A DNA stretch of 64,000 nt, from assembly GCA_040217575.1 (NCBI GenBank), contig JAVJPW010000002.1:496001-560000 (forward strand). The letters are read 5' to 3'. Shown here piece after piece: positions 53,234-62,704 of the stretch. The first letter of the stretch is position 1; the number at the start of each line of letters is the position of its first letter. A model generated the notes under the pieces. The model was not told the DNA's origin. It made no database searches and saw nothing but the letters and a program-made list of their open reading frames with translations. The stretch is from Pacificispira sp040217575. Its GTDB lineage: Bacteria > Pseudomonadota > Alphaproteobacteria > UBA8366 > Aestuariispiraceae. A program made the position numbers and the translations under genes.

Positions 53234-54399
53234 GTCCGGTCGCCCAGAAGTGAAAGCAGGGCACGGGCGGAACTTTCCGCCCCCGCCATCCGGTAGAAAG
53301 CCCGGTCCGATCGCGGCAGCGCAAGTGCTTCGTCGATAGCCTGTGCGATCGACCGTGCGTCCAGCCCCTTTTCCGGCACGCAGACGGCCCGCCCGGCCCG
53401 GGCCAGAAGGCGGGCGCGGGTCGGTTGTTCGGTTTCGCCGCCGCCGGGCCCTTCGAACGGGACCAGGACCGCAGGGCAGCCGCTGACCGCCAGGTCGGCG
53501 ACGGTGTTGTAGCCGGCCTGGCTTATCGAAACCGACGCACCGGCAAGCAGGTCCAGAAAGTCCGCCCGCGCCGGTTCGGCCAGAATACCATCTGGCAGCT
53601 TTTCCAATGCCGCACGATCCCCGTCCGGCAGGTTCGGACCGATCATGATGCGCCACGTGCGTTCCGAAAGGGACGATATTGGGCGGGCGGCAATCGCGGC
53701 GCGAATGAGGGCCCCGCCGGTCGCCCCGCCACCGGCGGAAACGATGACATCCCCATGATGTATTACTCCGCTGGCGGGCGGAGGCGGTCCAACGATTCCG
53801 GTATAGATCAGCTTGTCCGCGACCCCGGGGGCAGCGGCGAAACTGTCCGCCAATTGCGCAAACCCGGGATCGCCATGAACCAGAATGGCGTCGAACGCGG
53901 CCCGCGCGATTTCGGCGATTTCGCTGTCCTTGCGGCGGTCCTTTCGCAGGACCAGGATATCGCGGATCGACACTGCCGTTCGCGCCCCTGCCTCCCGTGC
54001 AGCGGCAATCAGCGGCAGCAGTTCGAAGCGAAAGGCGCGCCGGGCGAAGGGAAACCCTTCCAGCAACAAAATATTCGGGTGGCATTCGTTCAGGACATCC
54101 AGGCTGGCCGTGGCCCGCCGTTCGCGCCAGTCGTCGTCGATGGGTAAACCCGTAACCGCATCGACGACGCCGGAAAACGCGGCGTCCGCCGACTTCGCCG
54201 GCGGCAGTTGGATTCGGGTCAGCCCTACCGGGTCGTCTTCGGGGCGAATGTTGTCCGGGACACCGCCTTCCATCAGCGTGACGTCAAATCCCGCATCAAC
54301 GCAGGCCCGCGCAATCCGTTCGCCGCGCACGCGGTGGCCAATTCCCAGCATGTGCTGGACGTGGAACAAGAGCCTGGGTCTCGGGTCATTGGAGGTCAT
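53230..54399 (-). CDS. MurG-like glycosyltransferase
   Basis: The 389-aa GT-B-type protein has the N-terminal loop QHMLGIGHRVRGERIA, similar to the MurG glycine loop, and a C-terminal UDP-sugar motif region SISQAGYNTVADLAVSGCPA. The linker between the two halves lies near residues 205-225 (GPPPPASGVIHHG). The sugar donor and acceptor are unknown. It is paired in the same operon with a second protein of this type at 57.4 kb. Both ends overlap neighbours by 4 bp. Confidence 0.85.
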   Translation of the reverse strand: MTSNDPRPRLLFHVQHMLGIGHRVRGERIARACVDAGFDVTLMEGGVPDNIRPEDDPVGLTRIQLPPAKSADAAFSGVVDAVTGLPIDDDWRERRATASLDVLNECHPNILLLEGFPFARRAFRFELLPLIAAAREAGARTAVSIRDILVLRKDRRKDSEIAEIARAAFDAILVHGDPGFAQLADSFAAAPGVADKLIYTGIVGPPPPASGVIHHGDVIVSAGGGATGGALIRAAIAARPISSLSERTWRIMIGPNLPDGDRAALEKLPDGILAEPARADFLDLLAGASVSISQAGYNTVADLAVSGCPAVLVPFEGPGGGETEQPTRARLLARAGRAVCVPEKGLDARSIAQAIDEALALPRSDRAFYRMAGAESSARALLSLLGDRT

Positions 54400-55004
54400 G
54401 CAGGGGCTTCCTTGGCCACCATCGACAGGTTCAGTCGGTCTGGTACGATGCTGCCGTCGCTGTCGACGGTAAAGACATGTACCGCATCCCAGTTCAGCCG
54501 AACCGGTGCACGCCCGGTCATTGGCCAGTCGAAGGCCTCTGCCAGGACGGCACGGATCACGCCCTTGTGGGTTACGCAGACCCGGTCACCGCCCTGTGCC
54601 GCCCATCCACGCAGCAGGGGCAGAACCCGCGCCTGCACCTGACGCGGACTTTCGCCGCCCGGCGGTTGAAAGTCGAGACCGCGCGCCTCGTTTTCGGTCA
54701 TCGCCGACCCCAATTCGTGGCGCAAATCCGAAATCCGCCGTCCTTCCCAATCGCCGAAATTCGTTTCGATCAGGGCAGCTTCGGTCAGATAGCTGTTCCC
54801 GAAAAGAATTTCCGCGGTCTGTCGCGTCCGCGTCAGGGGGCTTGCGACCACCGGCCAGCCAAGAATTTCAGCCGGCGGTGTCCAGCCTTCAACCTCCACC
54901 CGGCCCAGCGCATCCAGGGGCGGGTCAGCGCGACCCTGAAGACGCTTTTCGCGATTCCAGTCGGTTGGTCCGTGACGGATGAAGGCAATACGAACGGTCG
55001 TCAT
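54396..55004 (-). CDS. Histidine phosphatase family protein
   Basis: The 202-aa protein has the phosphohistidine motif IAFIRHGPTDWNREKRLQG and the second His in VCVTHKGVIRAVLAEA. The family includes phosphoglycerate mutase, CobC and sugar phosphatases. Within this operon a sugar phosphate or lipid phosphate substrate is likely, but none is shown. It overlaps both neighbours by 4 bp. Confidence 0.88.
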   Translation of the reverse strand: MTTVRIAFIRHGPTDWNREKRLQGRADPPLDALGRVEVEGWTPPAEILGWPVVASPLTRTRQTAEILFGNSYLTEAALIETNFGDWEGRRISDLRHELGSAMTENEARGLDFQPPGGESPRQVQARVLPLLRGWAAQGGDRVCVTHKGVIRAVLAEAFDWPMTGRAPVRLNWDAVHVFTVDSDGSIVPDRLNLSMVAKEAPA

Positions 55005-56143
55005 TGCCGGTGCCCCGGTTCAATCAACTGGTTCAGCTTCTGCTTCAGGAAGGTTGCTGCCGCTGCAATGTCGTGGTTCGCCAGTACATGATCGTGTGCA
55101 GCCCGTCCCATTCGGCGGCGCCGGTCCGGGTCATCGATCAGTGCACGAACCGCCAACGCCATGGACGGGACATCGCCTTCTGGTGTCAGGATGCCGGTCT
55201 GGCCGTTCTGCATGATGGCGCGCGTTCCGGGCCGGTCACCGACGATCGCCGGCAGGCCGGCCGCCTGTGCCTCCAGCAAGGCCATACCGAAAGCCTCTTT
55301 CAAGGCGGGCCAAATGAACAGGTCACCGGCGGCATTCAGGGATCTGATGTCATTCGGACCAAGAAGTCCCGCGAAACGGACGTTGGATTGTTCCCCGAAG
55401 GCCGCTTCGATGTCCGGGCGTGCGGGACCGTCGCCGACCAGAATCAGTTGCCACCGGTCGCGGGGAATACGGTCGGCCACATCCGCCAGCAACAGGAAGC
55501 TGTCCCGTTTGGAATCGTGCCGCATCATACCGGTTGCCACGGCCCACGCGGTATCGCGCGGCAGGTTGAACCGGCGGGCAAACCGGTCGCGATGCAGGTC
55601 ACGGTCGACGGCTTCCGCCGCTTGTTCTTTCACATCCAGAAAGGGTTTCAGGGCTACCTGACGATCCCCGGCCCCCAGGGCTTCCACACCGGCCATGTCT
55701 TTCGGGTTGGGTTGCAGAATAAGGTCCGCCCGGACGGTCGCCGCATCCGCCAATGCCGAACCGCGCGCCCATTCCCCTTGCGCGCGCTGGGGGGCGTGGC
55801 TTGCCTCTGCCAGGACATAGGGAATTTTCAGATGCCGGCTGACTGCGGGCCCGACCAGGTCCGGAGCCTTATAGTAATTGTGGTACGTGAACCAAAGGTC
55901 CGGCGGGTCCGCGGAAAGCGCGGCGCACAGACGTGAGGTCTCGTGCGATGCCATTTCTTCGATTTCCTGTTGCCGGGCGGCGCTGCCATCCGGGTTGCGC
56001 GTTCGAAGACTGCTTGGGACATCGACCGAAAATCCGCCTGCGCACAAGGCTTCGATCAACAGTCTGGCAAAACGTCGGTCACCGGACGGGTTTTCATGGT
56101 CCGGCGGTTTCAGCGGCGCATGGAATGCGATGCGCGCGGTCAT
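55001..56143 (-). CDS. Glycosyltransferase family 4-like protein
   Basis: The 380-aa GT-B protein has the donor-site region LVGDGPARPDIEAAFGEQSN and the EX7E motif EAFGMALLE in FIWPALKEAFGMALLEAQAA. The N-terminal half contains ADLILQPNPKDMAGVEALG. It adds a sugar to an unknown acceptor. The gene overlaps its neighbours by 4 bp on both sides. Confidence 0.87.
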   Translation of the reverse strand: MTARIAFHAPLKPPDHENPSGDRRFARLLIEALCAGGFSVDVPSSLRTRNPDGSAARQQEIEEMASHETSRLCAALSADPPDLWFTYHNYYKAPDLVGPAVSRHLKIPYVLAEASHAPQRAQGEWARGSALADAATVRADLILQPNPKDMAGVEALGAGDRQVALKPFLDVKEQAAEAVDRDLHRDRFARRFNLPRDTAWAVATGMMRHDSKRDSFLLLADVADRIPRDRWQLILVGDGPARPDIEAAFGEQSNVRFAGLLGPNDIRSLNAAGDLFIWPALKEAFGMALLEAQAAGLPAIVGDRPGTRAIMQNGQTGILTPEGDVPSMALAVRALIDDPDRRRRMGRAAHDHVLANHDIAAAATFLKQKLNQLIEPGHRQ

Positions 56144-57387
56144 GATGCCCGCTGCCGGGCCGTCGGCGTCTTCGCCCCACCCGGGTTGCCGAACCGGCCG
56201 ATCAGTTCGTCCAGTTCCGCTTCCGCATCGAAGGTCTGACGCACCCGCGCTTCCCCCGCGGCCGCCAGGCGGTCGCGGAGGTCCTGATCCCCGATCGTCC
56301 TTTCAATGGCGCGGGTCAGGGCGTTTACATCCCCCGGCGGGACCAGCAGTCCGGTTTCCCCGTCCAGGATCAGTTCGGGAATGGCGGACACGTTGGTCGC
56401 AACCACCGCAAGGCCCTGGCTCTGTGCTTCCATCAGGACATTCGGCATGCCGTCCCGGTCGCCGTCCTTCGCAATCTTGCTGGCCAGGACGAAGATGTCC
56501 GCTTCCCGCAGCGCCGTGATCACCCTGTCCTGCGGCTGGGCGCCGCGCCAGTCGATGCGTCCGGCGATGCCGTGGGCCTCTGCCCGTCGTTTCAGGGCCG
56601 CCAGCAATCCGCCCCCGCCGATATGAACCAGGCGCCAGTCCAGATGGTCCGGCAGTTTCGCCAGGGCGTCGATCAGGTCGTCATACCCTTTCTTTTCCAC
56701 GGCGCGCCCGACGGATATGAGCGTGACGGGTGCATCAGACATTTTACTGCGAGGGGTCGCTGGAAACCTTGTCAGGTCCAGCCCATGATACTGCAGCAGG
56801 ACTTTGTCCGGGTCGACCGCCAGCGACCTGAGATGCGCCGCACCGGATTTTGTGCAGGTGACCAGCCAGTCGCATTCCGCAAGCTTTTCGCGGAGTTCCC
56901 AGTCCGGCGAGGTCCAGATATCCTTTGCGTGTGCGGACCCGCTCCACGGCAGGACGCGCATGATGGCGCAGTACCGCGCGACGGATGCCGGTGTGTGCAG
57001 GAAATGAAAATGCAGTCGCGCGACGTCGTCGGACAGTTCGGCCGCAAGGACGCAGGCCTGCCCGAAACGGCGGACCCGGTTCGGCGTCGGGTCGCGGCGC
57101 AGGTCGCGCAGCCATTTCGCGCGCGCAGCCCTGTAGCCTGAAAGCCGCCTCGCACGCAGCCATGACCGGAACACCCGCATCGGTTCCTGGTAGAGATATT
57201 CCGGAAGATATTGGACCGGCGCTTTGATTTCCGTGTGGATCGGGTGCGTGGACTTGTCGGTCGGATGGCGTAGCGAAACGATGCGGATGTCCAGCCCACG
57301 CTGTTCCAGTCCACGAATTTCCTGTGCGATGAAGGTTTCCGACAGGCGCGGATAGCCCTTCAGGACAAACGCGACCGCCGAACCCAT
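56140..57387 (-). CDS. Glycosyltransferase family 4 protein
   Basis: The 415-aa GT-B protein begins FVLKGYPRLSETFIAQEI, typical of colanic-acid-type glycosyltransferases. It carries the C-terminal donor region DGMPNVLMEAQSQGLAVVAT and DGETGLLVPPGD. I chose ATG 57387, 7 bp after the stop of the upstream gene; the longer frame is out of context. Its donor and product are unknown. It overlaps the next glycosyltransferase by 4 bp. Confidence 0.88.
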   Translation of the reverse strand: MGSAVAFVLKGYPRLSETFIAQEIRGLEQRGLDIRIVSLRHPTDKSTHPIHTEIKAPVQYLPEYLYQEPMRVFRSWLRARRLSGYRAARAKWLRDLRRDPTPNRVRRFGQACVLAAELSDDVARLHFHFLHTPASVARYCAIMRVLPWSGSAHAKDIWTSPDWELREKLAECDWLVTCTKSGAAHLRSLAVDPDKVLLQYHGLDLTRFPATPRSKMSDAPVTLISVGRAVEKKGYDDLIDALAKLPDHLDWRLVHIGGGGLLAALKRRAEAHGIAGRIDWRGAQPQDRVITALREADIFVLASKIAKDGDRDGMPNVLMEAQSQGLAVVATNVSAIPELILDGETGLLVPPGDVNALTRAIERTIGDQDLRDRLAAAGEARVRQTFDAEAELDELIGRFGNPGGAKTPTARQRAS

Positions 57388-57394
57388 GGTGGCG

Positions 57395-58630
57395 TCAGGC
57401 ACGTTTTTCCGAAAGCGTGAGCAGGCGGCGCGGGCGTTCGATCCATTTCCTGGCCAGACGGTCGACATTCACGAGGCCGTCCATCAGGCCCGGCACCACC
57501 ACTTCGGACGGCTTCGGTTGCTGTGGCAGGTGACGCAGTGCGGTTGCCATGATTTTCGTGTCATCGGACTTCGCATCATCCAGCATGGAAACCAGTCCCA
57601 GTTCCATGAACCGGCTTGCCCGGATCTGCTGTTCCCGGCGCGGGCGCGTCCGCGGGACGATAAGCGCGCGTTTGTCGAAGCTCATGATCTCGCAGAAGGT
57701 GTTGTAGCCCCCCATGGCGACAACGCCGATGGCGTTGTCCATCAGACTTTCCAGATGCGCATCGAAGGTAATGACTTCGACATCGGGCAGGGTCGCCGCG
57801 CGGTCCATGAACTCGCTCTGTTTTTCCTGCGGCATGAAGGGGCCAAGCACGATCAGCGCCGGATGGGGTTGCTTGTCCTGCATCTCATAGGCCCGCATGA
57901 CCCAGTCGACCATGGCTTCCCCGTCGCCGCCGCCGCCCGGTGTCACCAGGATATAGGGGCTTTCGATCTTGCTGGTCTGATAGCTGTGGCCGTCCTTTGC
58001 GATTTCGCGCGGCAGGTAGCCGGTATAGGTGATGCGCCGTCGAACGGACGCAGGCACCGTAATCCCGTCCAGCGGATCGTGTATCTGCGGCAGGCCGTAG
58101 ACCCATATGTCGTCATACAGATTCATCAGCGCCGGCATCACATTCTTGCGTTCCCATTCCGGCTCCAGCAGGTCCGGGTCGTCCATCACATCGCGCAGGC
58201 CAAGTACCGTGGGGACGCCGCGTTCGCGCAGCAGGCGCAGCGTGTCTTCAACCTCCCCCCGCAGTCCCAGTGGTTCCTTGTCGACGATGAACAGGTCCGG
58301 GTCGAACATGTTTGCCGTATGGCGAATGATGGATTCGCGGAGGGCCAATGTTTCTTCAATGTCGATATGAAGCTGCAGCGGCGTGTAATCACCATTCCGA
58401 AGTTTGATGACGCCCGGCACTCGGACGAAATCGACCCGGCTGCGGAAATCGAAGCTGCCGATGATCGACGAACCGGTCAGAATCAGGACCGTGACGTTCT
58501 TGTTCATTTCGACCAGATGGTGGGCAATGGTGCGACACCGTCGCAGGTGACCCAACCCGAACGTGTCGTGGGAATAGATCAGAACACGCGCATTGCGCCC
58601 GCGCTCGGGAATCAGGTCCTGACCGTCCAT
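57395..58630 (-). CDS. MurG-like glycosyltransferase, first gene of glycan operon
   Basis: The 411-aa protein has an N-terminal YSHDTFGLGHLRRCRTIAHH loop (His-Gly-Leu-Gly-His pattern near residue 20) and a C-terminal GVVAMGGYNTFCEIMSFDKRA, both as in the second MurG-like protein of this operon. A gap of 240 bp upstream separates it from the receiver protein. I chose ATG 58630 with GGGAG upstream. It is the probable first gene of the seven-gene operon; its acceptor is unknown. Confidence 0.85.
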   Translation of the reverse strand: MDGQDLIPERGRNARVLIYSHDTFGLGHLRRCRTIAHHLVEMNKNVTVLILTGSSIIGSFDFRSRVDFVRVPGVIKLRNGDYTPLQLHIDIEETLALRESIIRHTANMFDPDLFIVDKEPLGLRGEVEDTLRLLRERGVPTVLGLRDVMDDPDLLEPEWERKNVMPALMNLYDDIWVYGLPQIHDPLDGITVPASVRRRITYTGYLPREIAKDGHSYQTSKIESPYILVTPGGGGDGEAMVDWVMRAYEMQDKQPHPALIVLGPFMPQEKQSEFMDRAATLPDVEVITFDAHLESLMDNAIGVVAMGGYNTFCEIMSFDKRALIVPRTRPRREQQIRASRFMELGLVSMLDDAKSDDTKIMATALRHLPQQPKPSEVVVPGLMDGLVNVDRLARKWIERPRRLLTLSEKRA

Positions 58631-58871
58631 TGCGCAATCTCCCAGCCTTTGCCGCCCATCGGGCGCCGCTCGCCTCGTAACCCTAACGTCGGAGAAGAAG
58701 AACTCCCCAGTCTTACGGCCCCAGCCCATTCCAGCCCCTCCGGGCGCGGCAATGGAACGATCAGGAACGCAATTTCCGTACCCCACCAAAATCCTGCCAG
58801 CGGGATTTATGGCACAACCGTAAGGATTTTTAAATGGTCGTTAGAAATGGGGCTGTTGCAAGGCCGGAATT
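58631..58871 (-). promoter_or_regulatory. Region upstream of the glycan operon
   Basis: These 241 bp should hold the promoter of the glycan operon and the end of the receiver-protein transcript. A weak hairpin (AAATCC at 58789-58794 with GGATTT at 58803-58808) is followed on the minus strand by four T and could be a poor terminator. I could not place promoter boxes. Confidence 0.3.
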
Positions 58872-60071
58872 TCAACCCTGTTCGGCGCCGGCGGACCGGG
58901 CCTCTTCCGCTTCCTCGGCGTCCGGATCTACTTCTGCAACGTCTTCGTCTGTGTCGTTCGACTTGGAAAGAAGCTGCTTTTTCGGTGGTTCCTTCACGGG
59001 CTTTTCCTCTTCCTCGTCCTCCAGGGCTTCGACGTTCGATTCCTGGAAGGCGCGGCTGACAAACTGCAAACCGGCCGAATTTCTGAGGAATTTTGCATTC
59101 GCGCGTTTCAGTTCGGACAGAAGTTCACGTCCGACGACCCCGCCGTCACCGGCAATCTTTTCGCGGATGACGGCACGGATGACCCGGACATGCTCTTCGA
59201 TCAGGTCGCAACAGGCGTCCGACCGATCCAGGTTGTGAAGGGTCAGGTCGAACAGGGACCGGGCGACCTGGCTGACCAGCGGATAGCCGAAGGTTCCGCC
59301 CTGGCCCCGCATTTCATGGGCCAGGAAGTTGATGCGGTTGAACGGTTTCGTGCGGTCCGCGGTTGCGGATTCCCGGCATGTTGCCAGCGCCGCATCGATC
59401 TGCCGCAGGAAGTCATCCGTCCAATCCCGAAAATCCTCGGCCCAGCTGTCCATTTCACGCTGAACGTCGATGATCTTTTGAATGTCGATGCTGGTGTTGG
59501 CCATGCGCCGCCTCAGGTCGCCCGGCGGATCATAGAACCGCACCCCCTTCGCTTCGTCCGATGCTTCCGCATCGCGGCGTTCTTCGGGGCTCAGGGATTC
59601 ACGGCGCCGCCGGTCGGGCCCGAAAAAATTCCTGTATTTGACGTACCGGCGCTTGTCCTTCAACGCGGCGATCAGGTGAACCGCCACCGTTTGGGCCGAA
59701 AACGGTTTGGTAAGGAACTCGGTGACCCCAAGGTCGCGGGCAAGTTGAACCCGTGGCGGGTCGGAATAGGCCGTCAGCATGATGAAGGGCATGAACCGGT
59801 TCGGCGATTCCTTGTGCCGCCGCACCCAGCGCAGCAGCATGGCCCCGTCCACAGGATGCATGACCCAGTCGGACAGAATGGCGTCCACGCGCGACGCGCC
59901 TGCCGATGTCGGGTCCCGTGCCACGGTCCGCAGCATCTCGATCGCTTCCGCCCCGTTCGTGGCGCGCAATATGTTGCCGACACCGAACGTCCGAAGAACC
60001 GACGCCAGAAGGCCGCGTATCTGCATCTGATCTTCGACGATCAGAACGGTGGTATGCTGAAGTGCGCTCAT
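58872..60071 (-). CDS. Receiver-Hpt fusion protein (two-component signalling)
   Basis: The 399-aa protein has a CheY-like receiver domain (7-135) with acidic pair Glu13-Asp14, phospho-acceptor Asp68 in ILSDWV and Lys122 in LTKPF. A linker follows, then a helical region with AHEMRGQGGTFGYPLVSQ around His252, which looks like an Hpt phosphotransfer site. The C-terminus (355-399) is a disordered acidic tail. No DNA-binding or enzymatic output domain is present. It would relay phosphate within one chain or between partners. No histidine kinase is nearby. It stands between agmatinase and the glycan operon. Confidence 0.82.
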   Translation of the reverse strand: MSALQHTTVLIVEDQMQIRGLLASVLRTFGVGNILRATNGAEAIEMLRTVARDPTSAGASRVDAILSDWVMHPVDGAMLLRWVRRHKESPNRFMPFIMLTAYSDPPRVQLARDLGVTEFLTKPFSAQTVAVHLIAALKDKRRYVKYRNFFGPDRRRRESLSPEERRDAEASDEAKGVRFYDPPGDLRRRMANTSIDIQKIIDVQREMDSWAEDFRDWTDDFLRQIDAALATCRESATADRTKPFNRINFLAHEMRGQGGTFGYPLVSQVARSLFDLTLHNLDRSDACCDLIEEHVRVIRAVIREKIAGDGGVVGRELLSELKRANAKFLRNSAGLQFVSRAFQESNVEALEDEEEEKPVKEPPKKQLLSKSNDTDEDVAEVDPDAEEAEEARSAGAEQG

Positions 60072-60196
60072 GTCCCTCCCGAGTTTAGCAATCGGCGGAT
60101 CGGTTCGTCATGTATATTCGCGTCTGCGCGTCCTGCGGCGGCTTCATGCACAATTCGTGCCCTGATCGGCATTCCGGTCCGGATTTCAATTGATTA

Positions 60197-61153
60197 TCAT
60201 GCCTTTGCAGCAAGAAGACACAGCCAGTCGTGGGCGATCGTCGCAGCGGCGATCGCAGTGATTTCCGCGTGGTCATAGGCGGGGGCGACTTCGACGACAT
60301 CCGCGCCGACCCAGTCCAGATCACCGAGGTTCCGCAGGATATCCAGCGCCTGCGCACTGGACAGGCCCCCGGCAACGGGTGTGCCGGTCCCGGGTGCAAA
60401 GGCCGGATCCAGACAGTCGATGTCGAACGTCAGATAGGCCGGGCCGTCGGTGCCGACAATTTCCATCGTGCGGTCGATCACGGCCTGGGTTCCATTTCGA
60501 TGAACCCAAGGCGCGTTCATTTCCGTGAAGCCGTAGTTGTCGTCGTTCCAGGTGCGCAGGCCGATCTGAACGGACTTTTCCGGGATGACGATACCTTCCT
60601 TTGCCGCACGGGCGAACATGGAACCGTGATCCAGCCGCTTTCCATCGTCCGGCCACGTGTCGCAATGGGCGTCGAAATGGACAAGGCGCAGCGGGCCGTG
60701 CCTTTCACAATATGCCTTCAGGATTGGGTAGGTGACGAAATGGTCCCCCCCCAGACACAATGTCTTGACCCCTTCCGCCAGGATCGAAGCGATGTCGCGT
60801 GTGATGATGGCCGGTGCGTCCGACCCGTATCCCCAGTCGAAATAAACATCGCCCCAATCGACGACCGCAAGTTGTTCAAACGGATCAAACCCGAAAGGAA
60901 AGGCTTTCAGTTCCGCCAATTGCACGGACCCGGCCCGAACCGCGCGCGGACCCAGCCTGGCGCCCGGCCGATAGGATGTCGCCAGATCGAATGGAATGCC
61001 AACAACTGCCACGTCCGCACCGGTCAGGTCGCGGGTGTATTTCCGCCGCATGAAGCTGAGCGCGCCGGAATAGGTCGCATCGAGGCCGCGACCCTTCGGG
61101 TCGTCGGAACGGAAGGCCTGGTCGCCTTCAATTTCCTTGTTGTGCGACGGCAT
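60197..61153 (-). CDS. speB: Agmatinase
   Basis: The 318-aa ureohydrolase has the manganese motifs GGDHFVTYP, HFDAHCDTW and FDIDCLDPAFAPGTGTP. The latter sequence and the C-terminus favour agmatinase, which makes putrescine and urea, over arginase or guanidinobutyrase. Putrescine would feed SpeE (14.1 kb). It is divergent from rimO with an 83-bp gap. The N-terminal 25 residues are variable. Confidence 0.9.
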   Translation of the reverse strand: MPSHNKEIEGDQAFRSDDPKGRGLDATYSGALSFMRRKYTRDLTGADVAVVGIPFDLATSYRPGARLGPRAVRAGSVQLAELKAFPFGFDPFEQLAVVDWGDVYFDWGYGSDAPAIITRDIASILAEGVKTLCLGGDHFVTYPILKAYCERHGPLRLVHFDAHCDTWPDDGKRLDHGSMFARAAKEGIVIPEKSVQIGLRTWNDDNYGFTEMNAPWVHRNGTQAVIDRTMEIVGTDGPAYLTFDIDCLDPAFAPGTGTPVAGGLSSAQALDILRNLGDLDWVGADVVEVAPAYDHAEITAIAAATIAHDWLCLLAAKA

Positions 61154-61236
61154 GAACGCAATCCTCTGACACGGGCTGGTCTTCGCGATAAGTTTGCTTG
61201 TATCCGAACCCGCCGTCCGATACCAGAGGCGCCGCT

Positions 61237-62598
61237 ATGAGCATATCTGATAAACAAGCAGTCAAAGCGACGCCCGGGCGCGTTGGATTCGTCAGCCTGG
61301 GCTGTCCCAAGGCGCTGGTGGATTCCGAACGCATCCTGACCAACCTGCGCGCCGAAGGATACGACCTGTCGCCAAGCTATGACGGGGCGGATGTCGTCGT
61401 CGTCAATACATGCGGGTTCCTGGACAGCGCCAAGGCGGAAAGCCTGGAAGCGATCGGAGAAGCCATTTCCGAAAACGGCCGTGTCGTTGTCACCGGCTGC
61501 ATGGGCGCCGACGAAGACGCAATCCGGTCCGTGCATCCCGATGTGCTGGCGGTCACCGGGCCGCAGCAATATGAACAGGTCGTCAGTGCAATTCACGATG
61601 TGCTGCCGCCGCTGCACGACCCGAAGGTGGACCTGGTCCCGCCACAGGGCATCCGCCTGACGCCGCGCCACTATGCCTATCTGAAGATTTCCGAAGGCTG
61701 CAATCACGCCTGCAAGTTCTGCATCATCCCATCGATGCGTGGCAAACTGGTCAGCCGTCCCGCGGCCAAGGTGCTGTATGAGGCGGAACGCCTGGTCAAG
61801 GCCGGTGTGCGCGAGCTGCTGGTCATCAGCCAGGACACATCAGCCTTCGGTACCGACCTGAAATACGCATCCAGCCGCTGGAACGGACGGGAAATCCGCG
61901 CTGACATCGAAACCCTGTCACGCGAACTGGGGTCGCTGGGTGCCTGGGTGCGGCTGCACTACGTCTATCCTTACCCGCATGTGGACCGGTTGATTCCGCT
62001 GATGGCGGACGGTCAGATCCTGCCGTATCTCGACATTCCGTTTCAGCATGCAAGTCCCGAGGTCCTGGGCCTGATGCGTCGACCCGCCCATCAGGAAAAG
62101 ACCCTTCGGCGGATTGAAAACTGGCGGTCCGTCTGTCCTGAAATCGCCATTCGGTCGACGTTCATTGTCGGTTTCCCGGGGGAGACGGAGGAGCATTTCC
62201 AGTTTCTTCTCGACTGGCTGGAAGAAGCACAGCTGGATCGCGTCGGCTGCTTCAAATACGAAAATGTGGACGGTGCCGCCGCAAACGACCTGCCGGACCA
62301 TGTGCCGGAGCAGGTAAAGGAAGAACGCTGGCACCGATTCATGGCCGCCCAGGCCGCCATCAGCACAAGGAAGCTTGCCGCAAAGGTCGGCTGCACGATG
62401 GACGTCCTGGTGGATGAAGCATTGGGCGATGACGGCTACGTCACCGCGCGGTCTCACGCCGATGCGCCGGAAATCGACGGCAATGTCTTCATCGAAGGAC
62501 CCGGCACGGATACCCTGAAACCGGGTGATCTGGCCCGCGTCACCGTCACCGACGCGGATGAATACGACCTGTACGGGGAAGTCGTGACTGCGTTCTGA
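61237..62598 (+). CDS. rimO: Ribosomal protein uS12 methylthiotransferase RimO
   Basis: This 453-aa radical-SAM enzyme methylthiolates an aspartate of ribosomal protein S12. It has the N-terminal UPF0004 domain with VGFVSLGCPKALVDSERI and NTCGFLDSA, the radical-SAM cluster motif in GCNHACKFC (Cys-X3-Cys-X2-Cys), and a C-terminal TRAM domain. The sequence DEYDLYGEVV matches RimO rather than MiaB. I chose ATG 61237; the frame extends 13 codons upstream. Confidence 0.96.
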   Translation: MSISDKQAVKATPGRVGFVSLGCPKALVDSERILTNLRAEGYDLSPSYDGADVVVVNTCGFLDSAKAESLEAIGEAISENGRVVVTGCMGADEDAIRSVHPDVLAVTGPQQYEQVVSAIHDVLPPLHDPKVDLVPPQGIRLTPRHYAYLKISEGCNHACKFCIIPSMRGKLVSRPAAKVLYEAERLVKAGVRELLVISQDTSAFGTDLKYASSRWNGREIRADIETLSRELGSLGAWVRLHYVYPYPHVDRLIPLMADGQILPYLDIPFQHASPEVLGLMRRPAHQEKTLRRIENWRSVCPEIAIRSTFIVGFPGETEEHFQFLLDWLEEAQLDRVGCFKYENVDGAAANDLPDHVPEQVKEERWHRFMAAQAAISTRKLAAKVGCTMDVLVDEALGDDGYVTARSHADAPEIDGNVFIEGPGTDTLKPGDLARVTVTDADEYDLYGEVVTAF

Positions 62599-62704
62599 GC
62601 CTGACGTTCGAATATGCCGCTGGTTCGGCGAATCGATTATTAAAGAAATATTGCAATTTTGTGACACACCTGTTTTGGGTGCGCGGTCGAACGGAGTTCC
62701 ATGC

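Noticed and set aside
58789..58808. Hairpin AAATCC/GGATTT as terminator of the receiver gene
   Set aside because: The stem is short and AT-rich at the base, and only four T follow. It is mentioned in the intergenic entry but not called as a terminator.
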